The notes under the pieces: model-generated
The model's database searches: none
Told to the model about the DNA's origin: nothing
The model's input: only the letters and a program-made list of their open reading frames with translations
Made by a program: the position numbers and the translations under genes
DNA from: Rattus norvegicus
Lineage: Eukaryota; Chordata; Mammalia; Rodentia; Muridae
NCBI RefSeq assembly: GCF_036323735.1
Contig: NC_086026.1
Span: forward strand, 90,764,859-90,828,858
Length of the DNA: 64,000 nucleotides
Reading direction: 5' to 3'
In this document: positions 33,248 to 43,675 of the stretch, piece after piece
Position numbering within the stretch: the first letter of the stretch is position 1
How the letters are laid out: each line of letters opens with the position of its first letter

Positions 33248-33261
33248 GATCCTCATGTTTT

Positions 33262-35638
33262 ATTCCTTTTCTGTTCCTGGTGTTTTGGTGGCAGTAGAGT
33301 AGAGCCTATAAGTTGTAATTTATTAAGGGACACAGCTCCTACTTTTCACAATTCAGAGAAGGCTCTGGGTTTACCCATGAAGTGTTAGAGTAATGTACTG
33401 ATTATATTTCAAATCAAGTCTTATCTGTGGAAAATTCAATGCAGTCACCAAGAAGCACTGGATATTATCACACTGGAACTTCCACAGATTTCTGTGCTGT
33501 GTTATTCCTAGTGTATAAGTTCAAATTCTTAGAATTCAATATGAATTTGTCATTGTTAATAACTCTAATATAAGGAATATGCTGTACATATTTGATCATT
33601 GCTATTTAAAGTTGATTATGTTTTCATTTATTTTGTAGCAATGATTTCATATTAAAACATTCTATCTAGGATGCAGGTCCCTCAATAATCAGAAAGGAAA
33701 CAAAATTGCCTGTCTCAGGAAGTAAACAACTCCTAACTCAATAGGAAGCTCCTGAAACTTAGATAAATCATAAGACCACTTCCCCAAGTATGTATAAACA
33801 GTAAAGACAACAGGAGATGGGACTTTACAGACCTGGGGAGTTATAGGAATCTACAGGGATATTGCTTTCCCAGATTGTCATCCATGCTGGATTGGGCTTT
33901 TCTATGATGGAGTTGTTTGTCTTCACATAGCTCATGCTCCTATAGATTAGTCCTCACCCATATTAACATAAGCAAACCAAATAACCAATATATTTACCAA
34001 GTTGAACTTAAGAGAGATTGTTACTATAGTCTGTCAGCAATTTCCTATCTGGAGTGAATAGATGTTTTTATGCACATCTCCAAGGAAAATCTCCTGATTT
34101 TTTTTCAGTAGCTATGAAGCTTTTCTGCTGATACCATGTTGGTTGAAGCATGCCTTGTGTATGCAAATGGAGGTTCAGTCATAAATTTAGTGTATTTAGT
34201 TGAAAACCTAGAATTGCTCTTTTTAGTACTGTTGATCCAGGAGTATATTGTTGTTTGTTTTTTATTTGTTTTGTTTTGATGTTGTTCAAACAACTGGCCA
34301 AATAGCTACTTTTCATATTCTAAAATCTTATAGATTTTACTATCACTGATACCTCTCTCCCTGCTTCGTTCATGTCATTTCCTGTACACATTTATAATTT
34401 CCTGGGTGATCCACTGCTGATGAGCACAAGTCTACATTGCTGTTACTGTTTGATTATTTCTTGGTACAATGGAGCCCTGATCTGTCGAGATCAGCAGTAA
34501 TGCTGCCTTCTTTTTCTTTTACTCTATCTTGACTCTCTTCTTTCTTGAGATTCCAGGATGTTTCCGATGAAGTCCATGCAAAAACTAGTAGTAGGCATCA
34601 TAGCACAAGCACAAAAGTGCCTAAGTAAAGGACAATAAAAGCTAAGAAAAGTTATTAATGAAAACATTATTGTCCTAGAGCTCTGTTGGCACAAGAAATA
34701 ACATTTCTCATGTTTTCTGACTCAGGATAATGAAAGACTTGGGTTTCCGGAGGTAGGGTTAAAATTGCACGGTGACAGATATCCTTGCAAACTATCCCTG
34801 GAAATCCTAAGTGAGATATTACTCTTTCTTAGCACATTCTAGAACCCTGCACTTTTGCTACTATTAATACATAAGGCCCTCCAGGGAACAGGCACAAGTA
34901 AGGGATGATGCCTTGTGGCCTTAGTTCACCATCTGCTTATTTCTGTAAATTGAGTTTGCCAAGAAGAAAACCATGAAAACAGCTCTTGTCAATCTCTTGA
35001 TCTAATTTTCTTAATTATATGCAATTTGAATTGGATATAAATATAACAATATTGAGCATAATTTAATTCCAACATCTAATTGCATGAAACTACTGTGTTT
35101 TTGCCAAATGATGCCCCCTATCCGTATTTTTCTCTTTTCCTTTGGTCTCAGTGCCATTAATTAGATGTTCATATTTTCCATTGTTGCTTGGGGTCATGTT
35201 ACCCACAGTCACTTACACTGTACCTATCCCTGTGTTTCCAGTTTGCTATGAAATTTGTGGAAGTCAATGCTGATATTACCAATCTTTATTATTATCCTCA
35301 TATGTTTAATTCTTTTACCTTGTTTTAAAATTAAATATAATTTTATTGATACCCATTTGTAATACTTTGAAGCTCTTCTTATATGAGTTGAGAACAGAAC
35401 AATTCTTACAGAGAATGGGGATAGAGAAAGAAGAGAAGATGAGATGTTGGTAAATGTATATAAAGTTACAATTTGATATTCATCTTTTCAAAATTAATGA
35501 AAGTAAATCATACATAAAATATACAATATTACAAATATAGGTGCTACAATATAATATTTTGAGGCATATGTAAATGTGTAATATGAAGTCAGGCTAAACA
35601 TAACTCATTAGACATTATTTCTTTAAGTTTTTAAAACA
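33262..35638. other. Intergenic DNA, no gene recognised
   Basis: AT-rich, with a T-rich GTTT patch at 34249-34278. The minus-strand 62-codon frame at 34105-34293 arises from that patch. I see no nameable repeat. Confidence 0.45.
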
Positions 35639-35803
35639 TTTGTAAATGTGCATATTTCTGTCTTGGTACGTGCACATAAATGCACTTGCCTGCCAAGGTC
35701 AGAAGAAGCCATTGGAGATTCCTATACCTGGAGTTACTGGCTATTGTGAACCATCTGACATAGATGCTTTACTTGATCTTAACCATAGAGCTCTCTCCAT
35801 CTG
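35639..35803 (-). repeat. Diverged B2/B3-type SINE, antisense
   Basis: GTAAATGTGCATATTTCTG, GCCAAGGTCAGAAGAAGCCATTGGAG, TACCTGGAGTTACTGG and GTGAACCATCTGACATAGATGC follow the complement of B3 (…CAGAAGAGGGCATCAGATCC…ACAGTTGTGAGCC…). The head, ending AGCTCTCTCCATCTG, is eroded. Confidence 0.55.
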
Positions 35804-35979
35804 TTAAACATCCTTTCTTAATGGTGAAAGCATTTAAAATTCTTTCCTATAACTATCTGAAACATCCAGTACATAATCATTGTCTGTGTTTTTCCCTTCT
35901 GTCTAATAGCATTCCAGATCATACTGGTTCTATTTAACTATACCTCACCATCATTTCCTTATCCTCTCCCCATCTCTCC

Positions 35980-36778
35980 TTTTCTGGTACTATTCCCAGA
36001 CTTTGGTCACACACATTCTGACCCCAAATTCTATGAGATTAACTTTATTTCTTATTTTTTCTTTAAGAGAGATATTATATGCTACTAGTTTCCCTGTCTG
36101 TGGCTTACTTTATTTAATTTAATGATTTCTGATTCCATCTGTGTTGTTATAGGTGTTGATATCCGCCTTTGCATGACTTAATAGTATTCCATTATGTGCA
36201 TGAAGTTATATCTTATTTATTAATCTGTTGATGAAGAATTAATTTGTTCTCATTTCTTGCCCATTATGAATACTGCTGAAATAAACACGGGTGTGCAGAG
36301 ACCTTTTGGCAGATTTTATTTTCTTTGAAAAAATATATATTGATGAGTTAAAATTCTGGAACATACAGTAGTTCTGTTTTAGTTCTTTGAGGAACTTCCA
36401 TGCCCTTTCCTTACTGGCTACACCAGTAACAGTATGCAAGCACTCCATCTTCTGCACATCCTTCTCAGCACTTTAAAATGTTTATCCATTTTTACACTAG
36501 CCTTTGATTTTACACTAGCCTCCGTGGTTGTGGTTTGTGTTTGCATCTTCCTGATGGTTAAGTATATGAAGCATTTTTTGCTGCTGGCTAGTCATTTTAC
36601 TAAATTCCTTTGAGAAAGGTTTAGATTCAGTATTCACCTTTAGTCTCTCTTTGACTCCTCTCTTAGTCTTAAGTCTACTATGTATTCCAGCTATTTGTGC
36701 CCTGACAGGTATGGACTTATAATAATTCCTACTGTTCTGTAGGCCTTCTCTTTGTTCTTTTGATAATCTCTTGCATTA
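35980..36778 (-). repeat. Ancient L1 (L1M-type) ORF2 3' part, antisense
   Basis: Landmarks in order: GAGATTAACTTTATTTC, GGCTTACTTTATTTAATT, TAATAGTATTCCATTATGTG, AATCTGTTGATGAAGAATT, AATACTGCTGAAATAAACACGG, TTTAGTTCTTTGAGGAACTTCC, and TTCTGTAGGCCTTCTCTTTG near the right end. This is the classical antisense C-terminal ORF2 of old mammalian L1. The element is cut at 36778 by a younger L1 and seems to resume after 38988. Confidence 0.8.
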
Positions 36779-37052
36779 TACTTCTGGGAGAGTCACCATC
36801 CCTGACTTCAAGCAGTATTACAGAGCAATAGTCATAAAAAATGTATGGTATTGGTATAGAGACAGGCAGGTAGATCAGTGGAACAGAAATGAACCCACAC
36901 ACCTATGGCCACTTGATCTTTGACAAAGGAGCTAAAACCATCCAATAGAAGAAAGATAGCATTTTCAACAAATGGTGCTGGTTCAACTAGAGGTCAGCAT
37001 GTAGAAGAATGCAAATCGATCCATGCTTATCACCATGAACAAAGCTTAAGTC
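36779..37052 (+). pseudogene. L1 ORF2 fragment, 5' of the LTR
   Basis: It starts ACTTCTGGGAGAGTCACCATC (RT C-terminal region of ORF2), continues through GAACCCACACACCTATGGCC and TCTTTGACAAAGGAGC, and stops at AAGCTTAAGTCC where the TSD of the LTR begins. It joins in register to 37352 onward. Confidence 0.9.
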
Positions 37053-37058
37053 CAAGTG
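37053..37058. repeat. 6-bp TSD of the ERVK-type LTR (CAAGTG), left
   Basis: CAAGTG here and at 37352-37357. Removing the LTR and one copy restores the L1 reading AAGTCCAAGTGGATCAAGG exactly, which proves where the insertion occurred. Six bases is the TSD length of class II (ERVK/IAP-like) elements. Confidence 0.95.
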
Positions 37059-37351
37059 TGTCTCGCCCAACCTCGACCAGCAAGGAAGACACAACCAGCA
37101 AATATCTTCTTCAAGCAGTTTTACTCAGGAACCTTGATACAATCTTCTGACCCTGGGGAACCCCCGCACCACACTTAAATAGCTAGTACTGGCCAATCCT
37201 AGCAAGCCACGTGGGGATAGCGGATAGGTTGTATCTATGCGGAAGCGACCAGGCCAAGCAGGAACAGCCAAATAAGGACTTGTTTTTCACAAGGAGGGGA
37301 AGGCGGAAACCGGCGCCATCCCCGGGGCACAGGACCTCACAGCTCCCTACA
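37059..37351 (-). mobile_element. ERVK-type (class II) solo LTR, antisense
   Basis: A 293-bp LTR. In its own orientation it starts TGTAGGGAGCTGTGAGG and ends TTGGGCGAGACA, so it has TG...CA ends. A TATTTAAG TATA-like box is the complement of 37171-37181. An inverted CCAAT box lies at 37193-37197 and an AGTAAA polyadenylation signal is the complement of 37120-37125. GC and CpG content are far above the surrounding DNA. No gag, pol or env and no second LTR are nearby, so LTR-LTR recombination removed the provirus. No viral protein is encoded. I cannot name the subfamily. Frames at 36920-37150 and 37211-37531 cross it by chance. Confidence 0.93.
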
Positions 37352-38262
37352 CAAGTGGATCAAGGACCTCCACATCAAACCAGATACACTCAAACTAAGA
37401 GAAGAAAAAGTGGGGAAGCATCTCGAACACATGGGCACTGGAGAAAATTTCCTGAACAAAGCACCAATGGCTTATGCTCTAAGATCAAGAATAGACAAAT
37501 GGGACCTCATAAAACTGCAAAGCTTTTGTAAAGCAAAAGACACTGTAATTAGAACAAAACGGCAATCAACGGATTAGGAAAAGATCTTCACCAATCCTAC
37601 AACTGATAGAGGGCTAATATCCAAAATATACAAAGAACTCAAGAAGTTAGAGTCCAGAGAGCCAAATCACCCTATTAAAAATGGGGTACAGACCTAAACA
37701 AAACATTCTCATCTGAGGATTAGTGAATGGCCAAAAAGCACCTAAAGAAATCTTCAACATCCTTAGTCATCAGGGAAATGCAAATGAAAACAACCCTGAG
37801 ATTCTACCTCACACCAGTCAGAATGGCTAAGATCAAAAACTCAGGTGACAGCAGATGCTGGTGAGGATGTGGAGAAAGAGGAACACTCCTCCATTGTTAG
37901 TGGGATTGCAGACTGTTAGAACCACTCTGAAAATTGGACATTACACTACCTGAAGACCCAGCTATACCTCTCTTGGGCATATACCCAAAATATGCCCCAA
38001 CATATAACAAAGATACATGCTCCACTATGTTCATATCAACCTTATTTGTAATAGCCAGAAGTTGGAAAGAACCCAGATGCCCTTCAACGAGGAATAGATT
38101 AAAAAATGTGGTACATCTACACAATGGAGTACTACTCGCTATCAAAAACAATGACTCCATGAAATTCATAGGCAAATGGAATGAACTAGAAAATATCTTG
38201 AGTGATGTTATTCAATCACAGAAAAACACACTGGTATGTACTCATTGATAAGTGAATATTAG
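37352..38262 (+). pseudogene. L1 ORF2 C-terminal fragment, 3' of the LTR
   Basis: Continues the ORF2 fragment to the TAG stop at 38260-38262 after LISEY. The open part 37934-38248 reads MDITLPEDPAIPLLGIYPKY near its start. Frameshifts occur elsewhere, including a loss of bases after ACCACTCTG near 37925. No intact domain of the reverse transcriptase is present. Confidence 0.9.
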
Positions 38263-38987
38263 CCAAAAAGCTTAAATTACCCAAGATGCAAACTACAGAC
38301 CACAGGAAGCTCAAGAAGAATGATCAAAATGCAGATGCCCCCACTCCTTCTTAAAAGGGGGAAAATATTCATAGGAGGGGATATGGAAGCAAAGTTTAGA
38401 GCAATGACTCAAGGAATGGTCTTTAAGAGCCTGACACACATGTGGCCCATATATATACAGCCACCAAAACTAAATAAGATTGATGAAGCTAAAAAATGTA
38501 TGCGGAAAGGGACTGGATATAGATTTCTCCTGAGAGACACATCCAGAGCACGTCCAATACAGAGGTCAATGCTAGCAGCAAATCACCAAACTGAGAATAG
38601 GACCCCCTTGTTGAGAATTAGAGGAAGTATTGAAAGAGTCGAAGGAGCTTGCGACCCCATAAAAACAACAATGCCAACCAACCAGAGCTTCCAGGGATTA
38701 AACCACTACCGAAAGACTATACATGGACTGACACAGGGCTCCAACTGCATATGTAGCAGAGAATAGCCTTGTTGGGGCAACAGTGGAAGGGAAAGCCCTT
38801 GGTCTTGCCAAGGTTGAACTCCCAGTGCAGGGAAATATGGGGGAGGGCAATAAGGGGGATATATAGGGGAAATACCCCTATGGGGGAGGGGGAGGGGAGG
38901 GGATAGGGGCTTATGGACAGAAAACAGGTAAGGAGAATAACCTTTGAAATGTAAGTAAAGAAATATATAATAAAAAATTAAAAAATA
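38263..38987 (+). mobile_element. L1 3'UTR and poly-A
   Basis: The 3'UTR runs through AGAATGATCAAAATGCAGATG, GGACTGACACAGGGCTCCAACTGC and GGCCTTGTTGGGGCAAC-like blocks to CTTTGAAATGTAAGTAAAG and an A-rich tail at about 38961-38987. A G-rich segment at 38882-38909 has five G runs of 4-5 separated by 1-3 bases and should form a G-quadruplex. The 148-codon frame 38320-38766 is 3'UTR. Confidence 0.9.
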
Positions 38988-38989
38988 AG

Positions 38990-40040
38990 TTCAGATTTCA
39001 TTTTCATGCTAGTTGTTTGTCTATTCTCATTTTCTCTCCTGTGTTTTGGAATTCAGTTGGAAACATTCTAATTCACTTCAACTGTCTGTAGTGTTTCTCC
39101 AGCTTCTGACTTTCAACAAATTTATTAGTTTCAGGACATTAGTCTATCTTTTGCTGGCTTTGGCACTGCTGAGGCAGAGAGCTAATTTCATTGTTCTATA
39201 TGTGAATAGTGAGGATTTCAGCACAGTTTGTGGAAAAGACATTCTTTTCTCTAATAAACGTTTTCTTCCCTTTGCTGACATTCAGTTGGATGCATGGGTT
39301 TATTTTTAGGCTTTATTTCTTTTACAGGTTTCTTCGTTTTTATGACAAAACAGTCAGAAGCTAGTTGGATTCCTAAACTGTCATTTTATATTTTGATGTT
39401 AACCACTGAAATCTCTCCTGCTTTTCTCTTTTCTCCCACAAAACACTATGACTTCTTCCTTTCCAGAGAATTATGACAATAATATTTTAGTAGGAATTGT
39501 ATCAAACTTTTAGGTCTCTTTGGCAGGTACAGACATTTTAACAACATTGACTCCTCCAAATCATGAATGCCGGATGTTTTTGCTTTATAAACATGTTTGC
39601 TTGAATGTGGGTTTGTATTTGTATATATGTGTTTGTGAATATGTATTTATGAGCATGTATTCATGTGTGAGTGTGTCTATTTGTATCCATCTATGTATGT
39701 ATTGTGTATGTATATATGAATGTATGTATGTATGTATGTATCTGCTTATGTTTCTGTGTGTACAATACATTTGTATATTTTTATTCATTGATTTCTTTCA
39801 TCAATGCCCTATAATTTTCACCAGATCCTTTAATTTTGTTAAATATACTTCTAGGAATTTCAACGTTTTGAAACTATTATAAATAATATTTCTACTTTTA
39901 TTTCTGTTTCAGGAAATTGCTACTAACAGGTAAAGTGCTACTGATTTTATATATTGATTTTGTATTCAGAAAATTTGATTAATCCATTTATTATTTCTCA
40001 TAGGTGTCTTGCTGAATTCTTTGTGGGTAGGTTTCTACAC
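38990..40040 (-). repeat. Ancient L1 ORF2, antisense, continuation
   Basis: GTTGGATGCATGGGTTTATTTTTAGG at about 39285, AGGTACAGACATTTTAACAACATTGACTCCTCC at 39526, CTTCTAGGAATTTCAACG, and TTTTATATATTGATTTTGTATTCAG at 39945 match antisense ORF2 of old mammalian L1 upstream of the part at 35980-36778. Orientation and order fit one ancient element split by the young L1. A TATG microsatellite has grown inside it. The 120-codon frame at 39520-39882 is an artefact of the TATG array. Confidence 0.7.
39690..39742. repeat. (TATG)n microsatellite
   Basis: Perfect TATG/GTAT units at 39717-39741, with imperfect ones spread over 39600-39780. It lies in the ancient L1. Confidence 0.9.
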
Positions 40041-40386
40041 AAAATATATCACCTGCCAACTCTGACATTTTATTTCTTCTTTTTACCTTTGTTGCATTCA
40101 TTATCTTCTCTGTTTCTCAGTATAGGACTTCAAACAATATGCTGAACTAAATACAGTGAAGTTTGCACTGATGGAATCTCAATATATATAACTATCTTCA
40201 CACAATCTGCACAAATCATGGCAGTCAGCATTTTGTCCAGCAGATGAAGGGCTCTTATGAGTCATTTCTGGCTGAGGAACCACAAGATACTGAGAAATAT
40301 GAGAAGAGTTCCTTGGTAGCTTACCCATGCCCAAATTGTCAGCCTTACACAGACTGTTATGATAACTGTCTGTCTGTCTATCCATT
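40041..40386. other. Intergenic DNA, nothing recognised
   Basis: No gene; it leads into the TATC array. A 122-codon frame at 40244-40612 crosses the array and is noncoding. Confidence 0.4.
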
Positions 40387-40387
40387 C

Positions 40388-40446
<59 letters not shown>
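40387..40446. repeat. (TATC)n microsatellite
   Basis: About 15 TCTA units without interruption, preceded by TGTCTGTCTG. Confidence 0.97.
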
Positions 40447-40677
40447 ATCTATTGATCTGGACAGGAAGAGGTGGTTTGGGGCCATGAAAGGACATAAAGG
40501 AGGGGAAAAAGAAGTAGGTATAACTAAAATTCCTTGTACTTATGTCTGGAATTCTTTAAAGAATAGTGAAAGTGTACATTCCTTTTCTAGTTCAGAGCTC
40601 GGGCAGTTCTAGCTTTACTCTAGTGTGAGGTCATCTGTTTCTTACTAAATGCAATATATTACACTGAAGTACTTTCC

Positions 40678-40681
<4 letters not shown>

Positions 40682-40727
<46 letters not shown>
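40682..40727. repeat. (CA)n microsatellite
   Basis: Twenty-three uninterrupted AC units, followed by GTATATATATGTATATA. Frames on both strands here are repeat artefacts. Confidence 0.98.
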
Positions 40728-40729
<2 letters not shown>

Positions 40730-40917
40730 ATATATATGTATATATTTGCCTGGTTCCCCCTTTCTATAGAAGTTGCATCTCAGTTTGCCTTGCATTGCAC
40801 TGTCCTTCATCTTTGCCATGAATCTGACTCAACCGTGATTCGTCTCCATACTTCCTGACTTTCAGTTTTCTAAACTAATGTTTTAATTTGTCCTCCGTTA
40901 CAGAATATTTGAATGTG

Positions 40918-41045
40918 TTCCTAGTTAGGGTGTGGCTCAGTCCTTAGCACACACTTTTACTTTCTCTGGCTGGAAAAACAGATGTGCTCTTAGTATTCAT
41001 CTTTAATCCCAGACCATGAAGGTAAAGTTGGTTTATAGAAGGAAG
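40918..41045 (+). repeat. Possible B4 SINE (ID + B1), diverged
   Basis: TAGGGTGTGGCTCAGTCCTTAG resembles the ID head and TTCATCTTTAATCCCAGACC resembles the B1 part; this order is that of B4 elements. Divergence is high. Confidence 0.4.
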
Positions 41046-41510
41046 CAGCCATGTTTGAAATGCTGTCTAACTGAGTGGTAGAAAAAGTGATGAATCAAAG
41101 GAAGATTTGACAGGATAGGATATACCCAACACTTTCAAGAAGATAGAGGAAGGGGAAACTACATAAGGGATAGGCAGACAGTACAGGAAGGAGAGAGTAC
41201 AGTACAGGAATATAGTAGAGTTGAGACAGAGAATAGAGCAGCTCAGAGAAAAAGAAGGCAGTTTTACTGGGAGAGTTTTACAGAGACAGATTGAACAGAG
41301 AACATGCTAGACATGGGTAATGACAGAATGAGCAAGAGAAGGAGAAGGATCGTGAAGATTAGAACATAATACCAATATCAGTGTGAGGCCAAGCAGAGCA
41401 ATTCAGTGACTGAGAGAAAAGCCAGATTTTATAAGTCAGTGAAGAGTTTCAGCCAGAATAGCTTAGTTGAACCAACCAGTAAGAGTTAAGAAAGAAAAAG
41501 AACAGGCAAG
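41046..41510. repeat. Purine-rich (AGAG-type) sequence, possibly an LTR relic
   Basis: Strong A/G bias on the plus strand with repeated AGAGA, ACAGAG and GTACAGGA motifs: CAGTACAGGAAGGAGAGAG at about 41180, followed by GTACAGTACAGGAATATAG. The style resembles internal or LTR sequence of some rodent ERVs, but I cannot match a family. Confidence 0.35.
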
Positions 41511-43490
41511 TTCATTCAGCAGCAAATTTCAGAAGCTGAAAACTTTCTAGGCCTAGATAAGATTATATGGAGGCTAGAAGCTTCCAGTAGTGGGTCTAGA
41601 CTTTCAGAATCGAGGCAGTAAGCATCCCATAGTACAATTACAACAGGAGAATAAAAGTTAATTTTACAAACCTCTAATGAGTTTTTGGAGAAGGACAGCT
41701 CTATTTCTTCTCTTGCCATCTCTCTTGGATATTGTCTCATTGACAAGGTTTTCTGCATTCCTCAACTTATACCAGTAATGGAGAGTGCAATGTGGAAGTT
41801 GAGTTGAATATGAATGGTACGATATTAGAGTATAAATACATATTTTTACATTATAGAGGTAGAAACTTTGCACCTTGCTTGACAAATATTCTGTACTTTT
41901 GGAATAGAAGTCCTCTATTTCCATCTTCCAGCCCATAAAGCCACTATTCTCCAGTGCTTGGGTTTGACGCTTTCAGTAACATTTCTAAGTGTAATCATGC
42001 TGTGGCTGTTTCCTGGACCAGCTTACCATATTTAGGGCCTCTCCACAAGGCAGAGATGTGTTGCATGTGATATCAGTTATTTAACTTATGACTGAGAGTC
42101 ATCTCACTCTAGGTATGAGCAACATTTTCTTTATCCACTTAGTCATAAATGGATATTTGGATTGTTTAGGTCTGCAAAATAATCTACTTATAAATATGGC
42201 ATATGAAATCGTCACCTTTATATGTCAAAGGATTTGTGTCCAGTGATTTAAATATACCATGGTTCAGTGTTCTATATTTATAGCAACATGAATGTGAAGC
42301 TATGAGTGAAAAGTTAGACATCTCATCTCCTCACAACACTGACGTTTCTGTCTCCCTGTTTGATTAAGCAAAGGCATTGGATCTCAGATTCTGCTGTATT
42401 ATAGAATCACTAAGAATAATAGATAATATCAAGGTAGTAGTTGTACCCCACACACAAGTAAACCAGTACCTGAAATGTATTAATTTTAATCCTAAAATAA
42501 TTCCAAAAGAACAAAGTGACAAGAAGTTTCCTTTATTAGAACATCTGGGGTCCAATAACAGGTGTGGCTTGCTTACTCATTTTACATTATCAGTTTCTAT
42601 TATCAAAGGATGATGACTCATTCCTTCATATCATTGTTTCTGGGGTGGGCTGGCAAGTATTCCCCCAGTGATTGTCAGAGGATTTAGTCAGAAGACAAGT
42701 TCACAAAAAACTCTGGGATCCTGCCCTACTGTTCTTGATGTCCATGTTTTTCTTGGGAAAATTGGTATAACAACAGATAACTTGGAGGTCCATGCTAATG
42801 TAATGAATTTAAATCAATTATGTGGTCTTCATATGTACAATGACACAGTTTTAATTATTGCCTTCATTTTGCAGATGAGAACACGCATGCAACAAGAAAG
42901 ACGTTTAAGGTGATGGGTTGATGATTCATGTATGTGGCCAAGACTGAGAGTGCAAACTGGGAACCAACTTTCAATTAAGTAAAAATACTTTCTGGTGCCA
43001 TCCTCATCCTCATCTTCATCCTCATTCTTGTCCTTTTCCTTCTAATCCTCCTTTATATGTTTGTCAGTCCAAGAGAATACAGAGTGCCTGCTGGGCTATT
43101 TCCAATTTCAGGACTATAGATAAATAAACTTCGAGTTATTAAAACCTACAAGATTTGCAGTTACCTGTTATAGAAGCAATAGGAAGCTAATACACTAGTC
43201 AAAAGAGTTGAAGATTAACTAAATACATAATAAATAAAAATATTATAAATAATATAAGTGTAATAAATAAATAATAAATATTGACCAGGACAGCAAGCTA
43301 TGCCCATGGCAATCGTGGAAGAAATTTTATGAGGTTAACCAATCACATTTTGGTTGAACTTAAAATCCATTCCATAAGAGAGAACACAGGTCTGGTACTG
43401 TTAATCTGTCCAAAACTTTTGGATGCAAAGATCACACATAACAACAGTGAAGGTATTACTATTCTAAAGATTATAAATCATTAATTTTCT
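41511..43490. other. Intergenic DNA, no gene recognised
   Basis: Overlapping frames on both strands (41516-41936, 42364-42613, 42668-42913) have no domain. CTTTATCCACTTAGTCATAAATGG at 42131 may be another scrap of antisense ancient L1. A short (CATCCT)n patch lies at about 43001-43035. Confidence 0.4.
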
Positions 43491-43493
43491 GTG

Positions 43494-43675
43494 TCTGTTT
43501 TCTTTTCATGTATATGCACCACATGCATTCTTGTGCATTGAGGCTGGAAGAGAGTCTCAGTTCCCCTGAACTTGGTACAGATGATTGTGAGCCATCATTT
43601 GGGAGCCTGAAATTGAAATTGAGTTCTCTGGAAAAGAAACCCATGCTCTTAATGACTGAGCCATCTCTCCAGATC
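43494..43675 (-). repeat. B3-type SINE, antisense
   Basis: It ends GAGTTCTCTGG ... CCCATGCTCTTAATGACTGAGCCATCTCTCCAG, the complement of the tRNA-like head of B2/B3. The tail side starts TTTTCATGTATATGCACC. The frames that cover it on both strands are noncoding. Confidence 0.8.

Noticed and set aside
37059..37351. CpG-island promoter of a cellular gene
   Set aside because: Exact LTR ends and a 6-bp TSD inside an L1 show it is a retroviral solo LTR; no cellular exon follows.
38320..38766. 148-codon plus-strand open frame
   Set aside because: It lies wholly in the L1 3'UTR, downstream of the ORF2 stop at 38262, and has no family resemblance.
39520..39882. 120-codon frame rich in C, Y and M
   Set aside because: Produced by the TATG/TGTG tandem repeat inside an ancient L1.
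40387..40446. CRISPR-like regular repeats
   Set aside because: The units are 4 bases with no spacers; this is a microsatellite in a mammalian genome.
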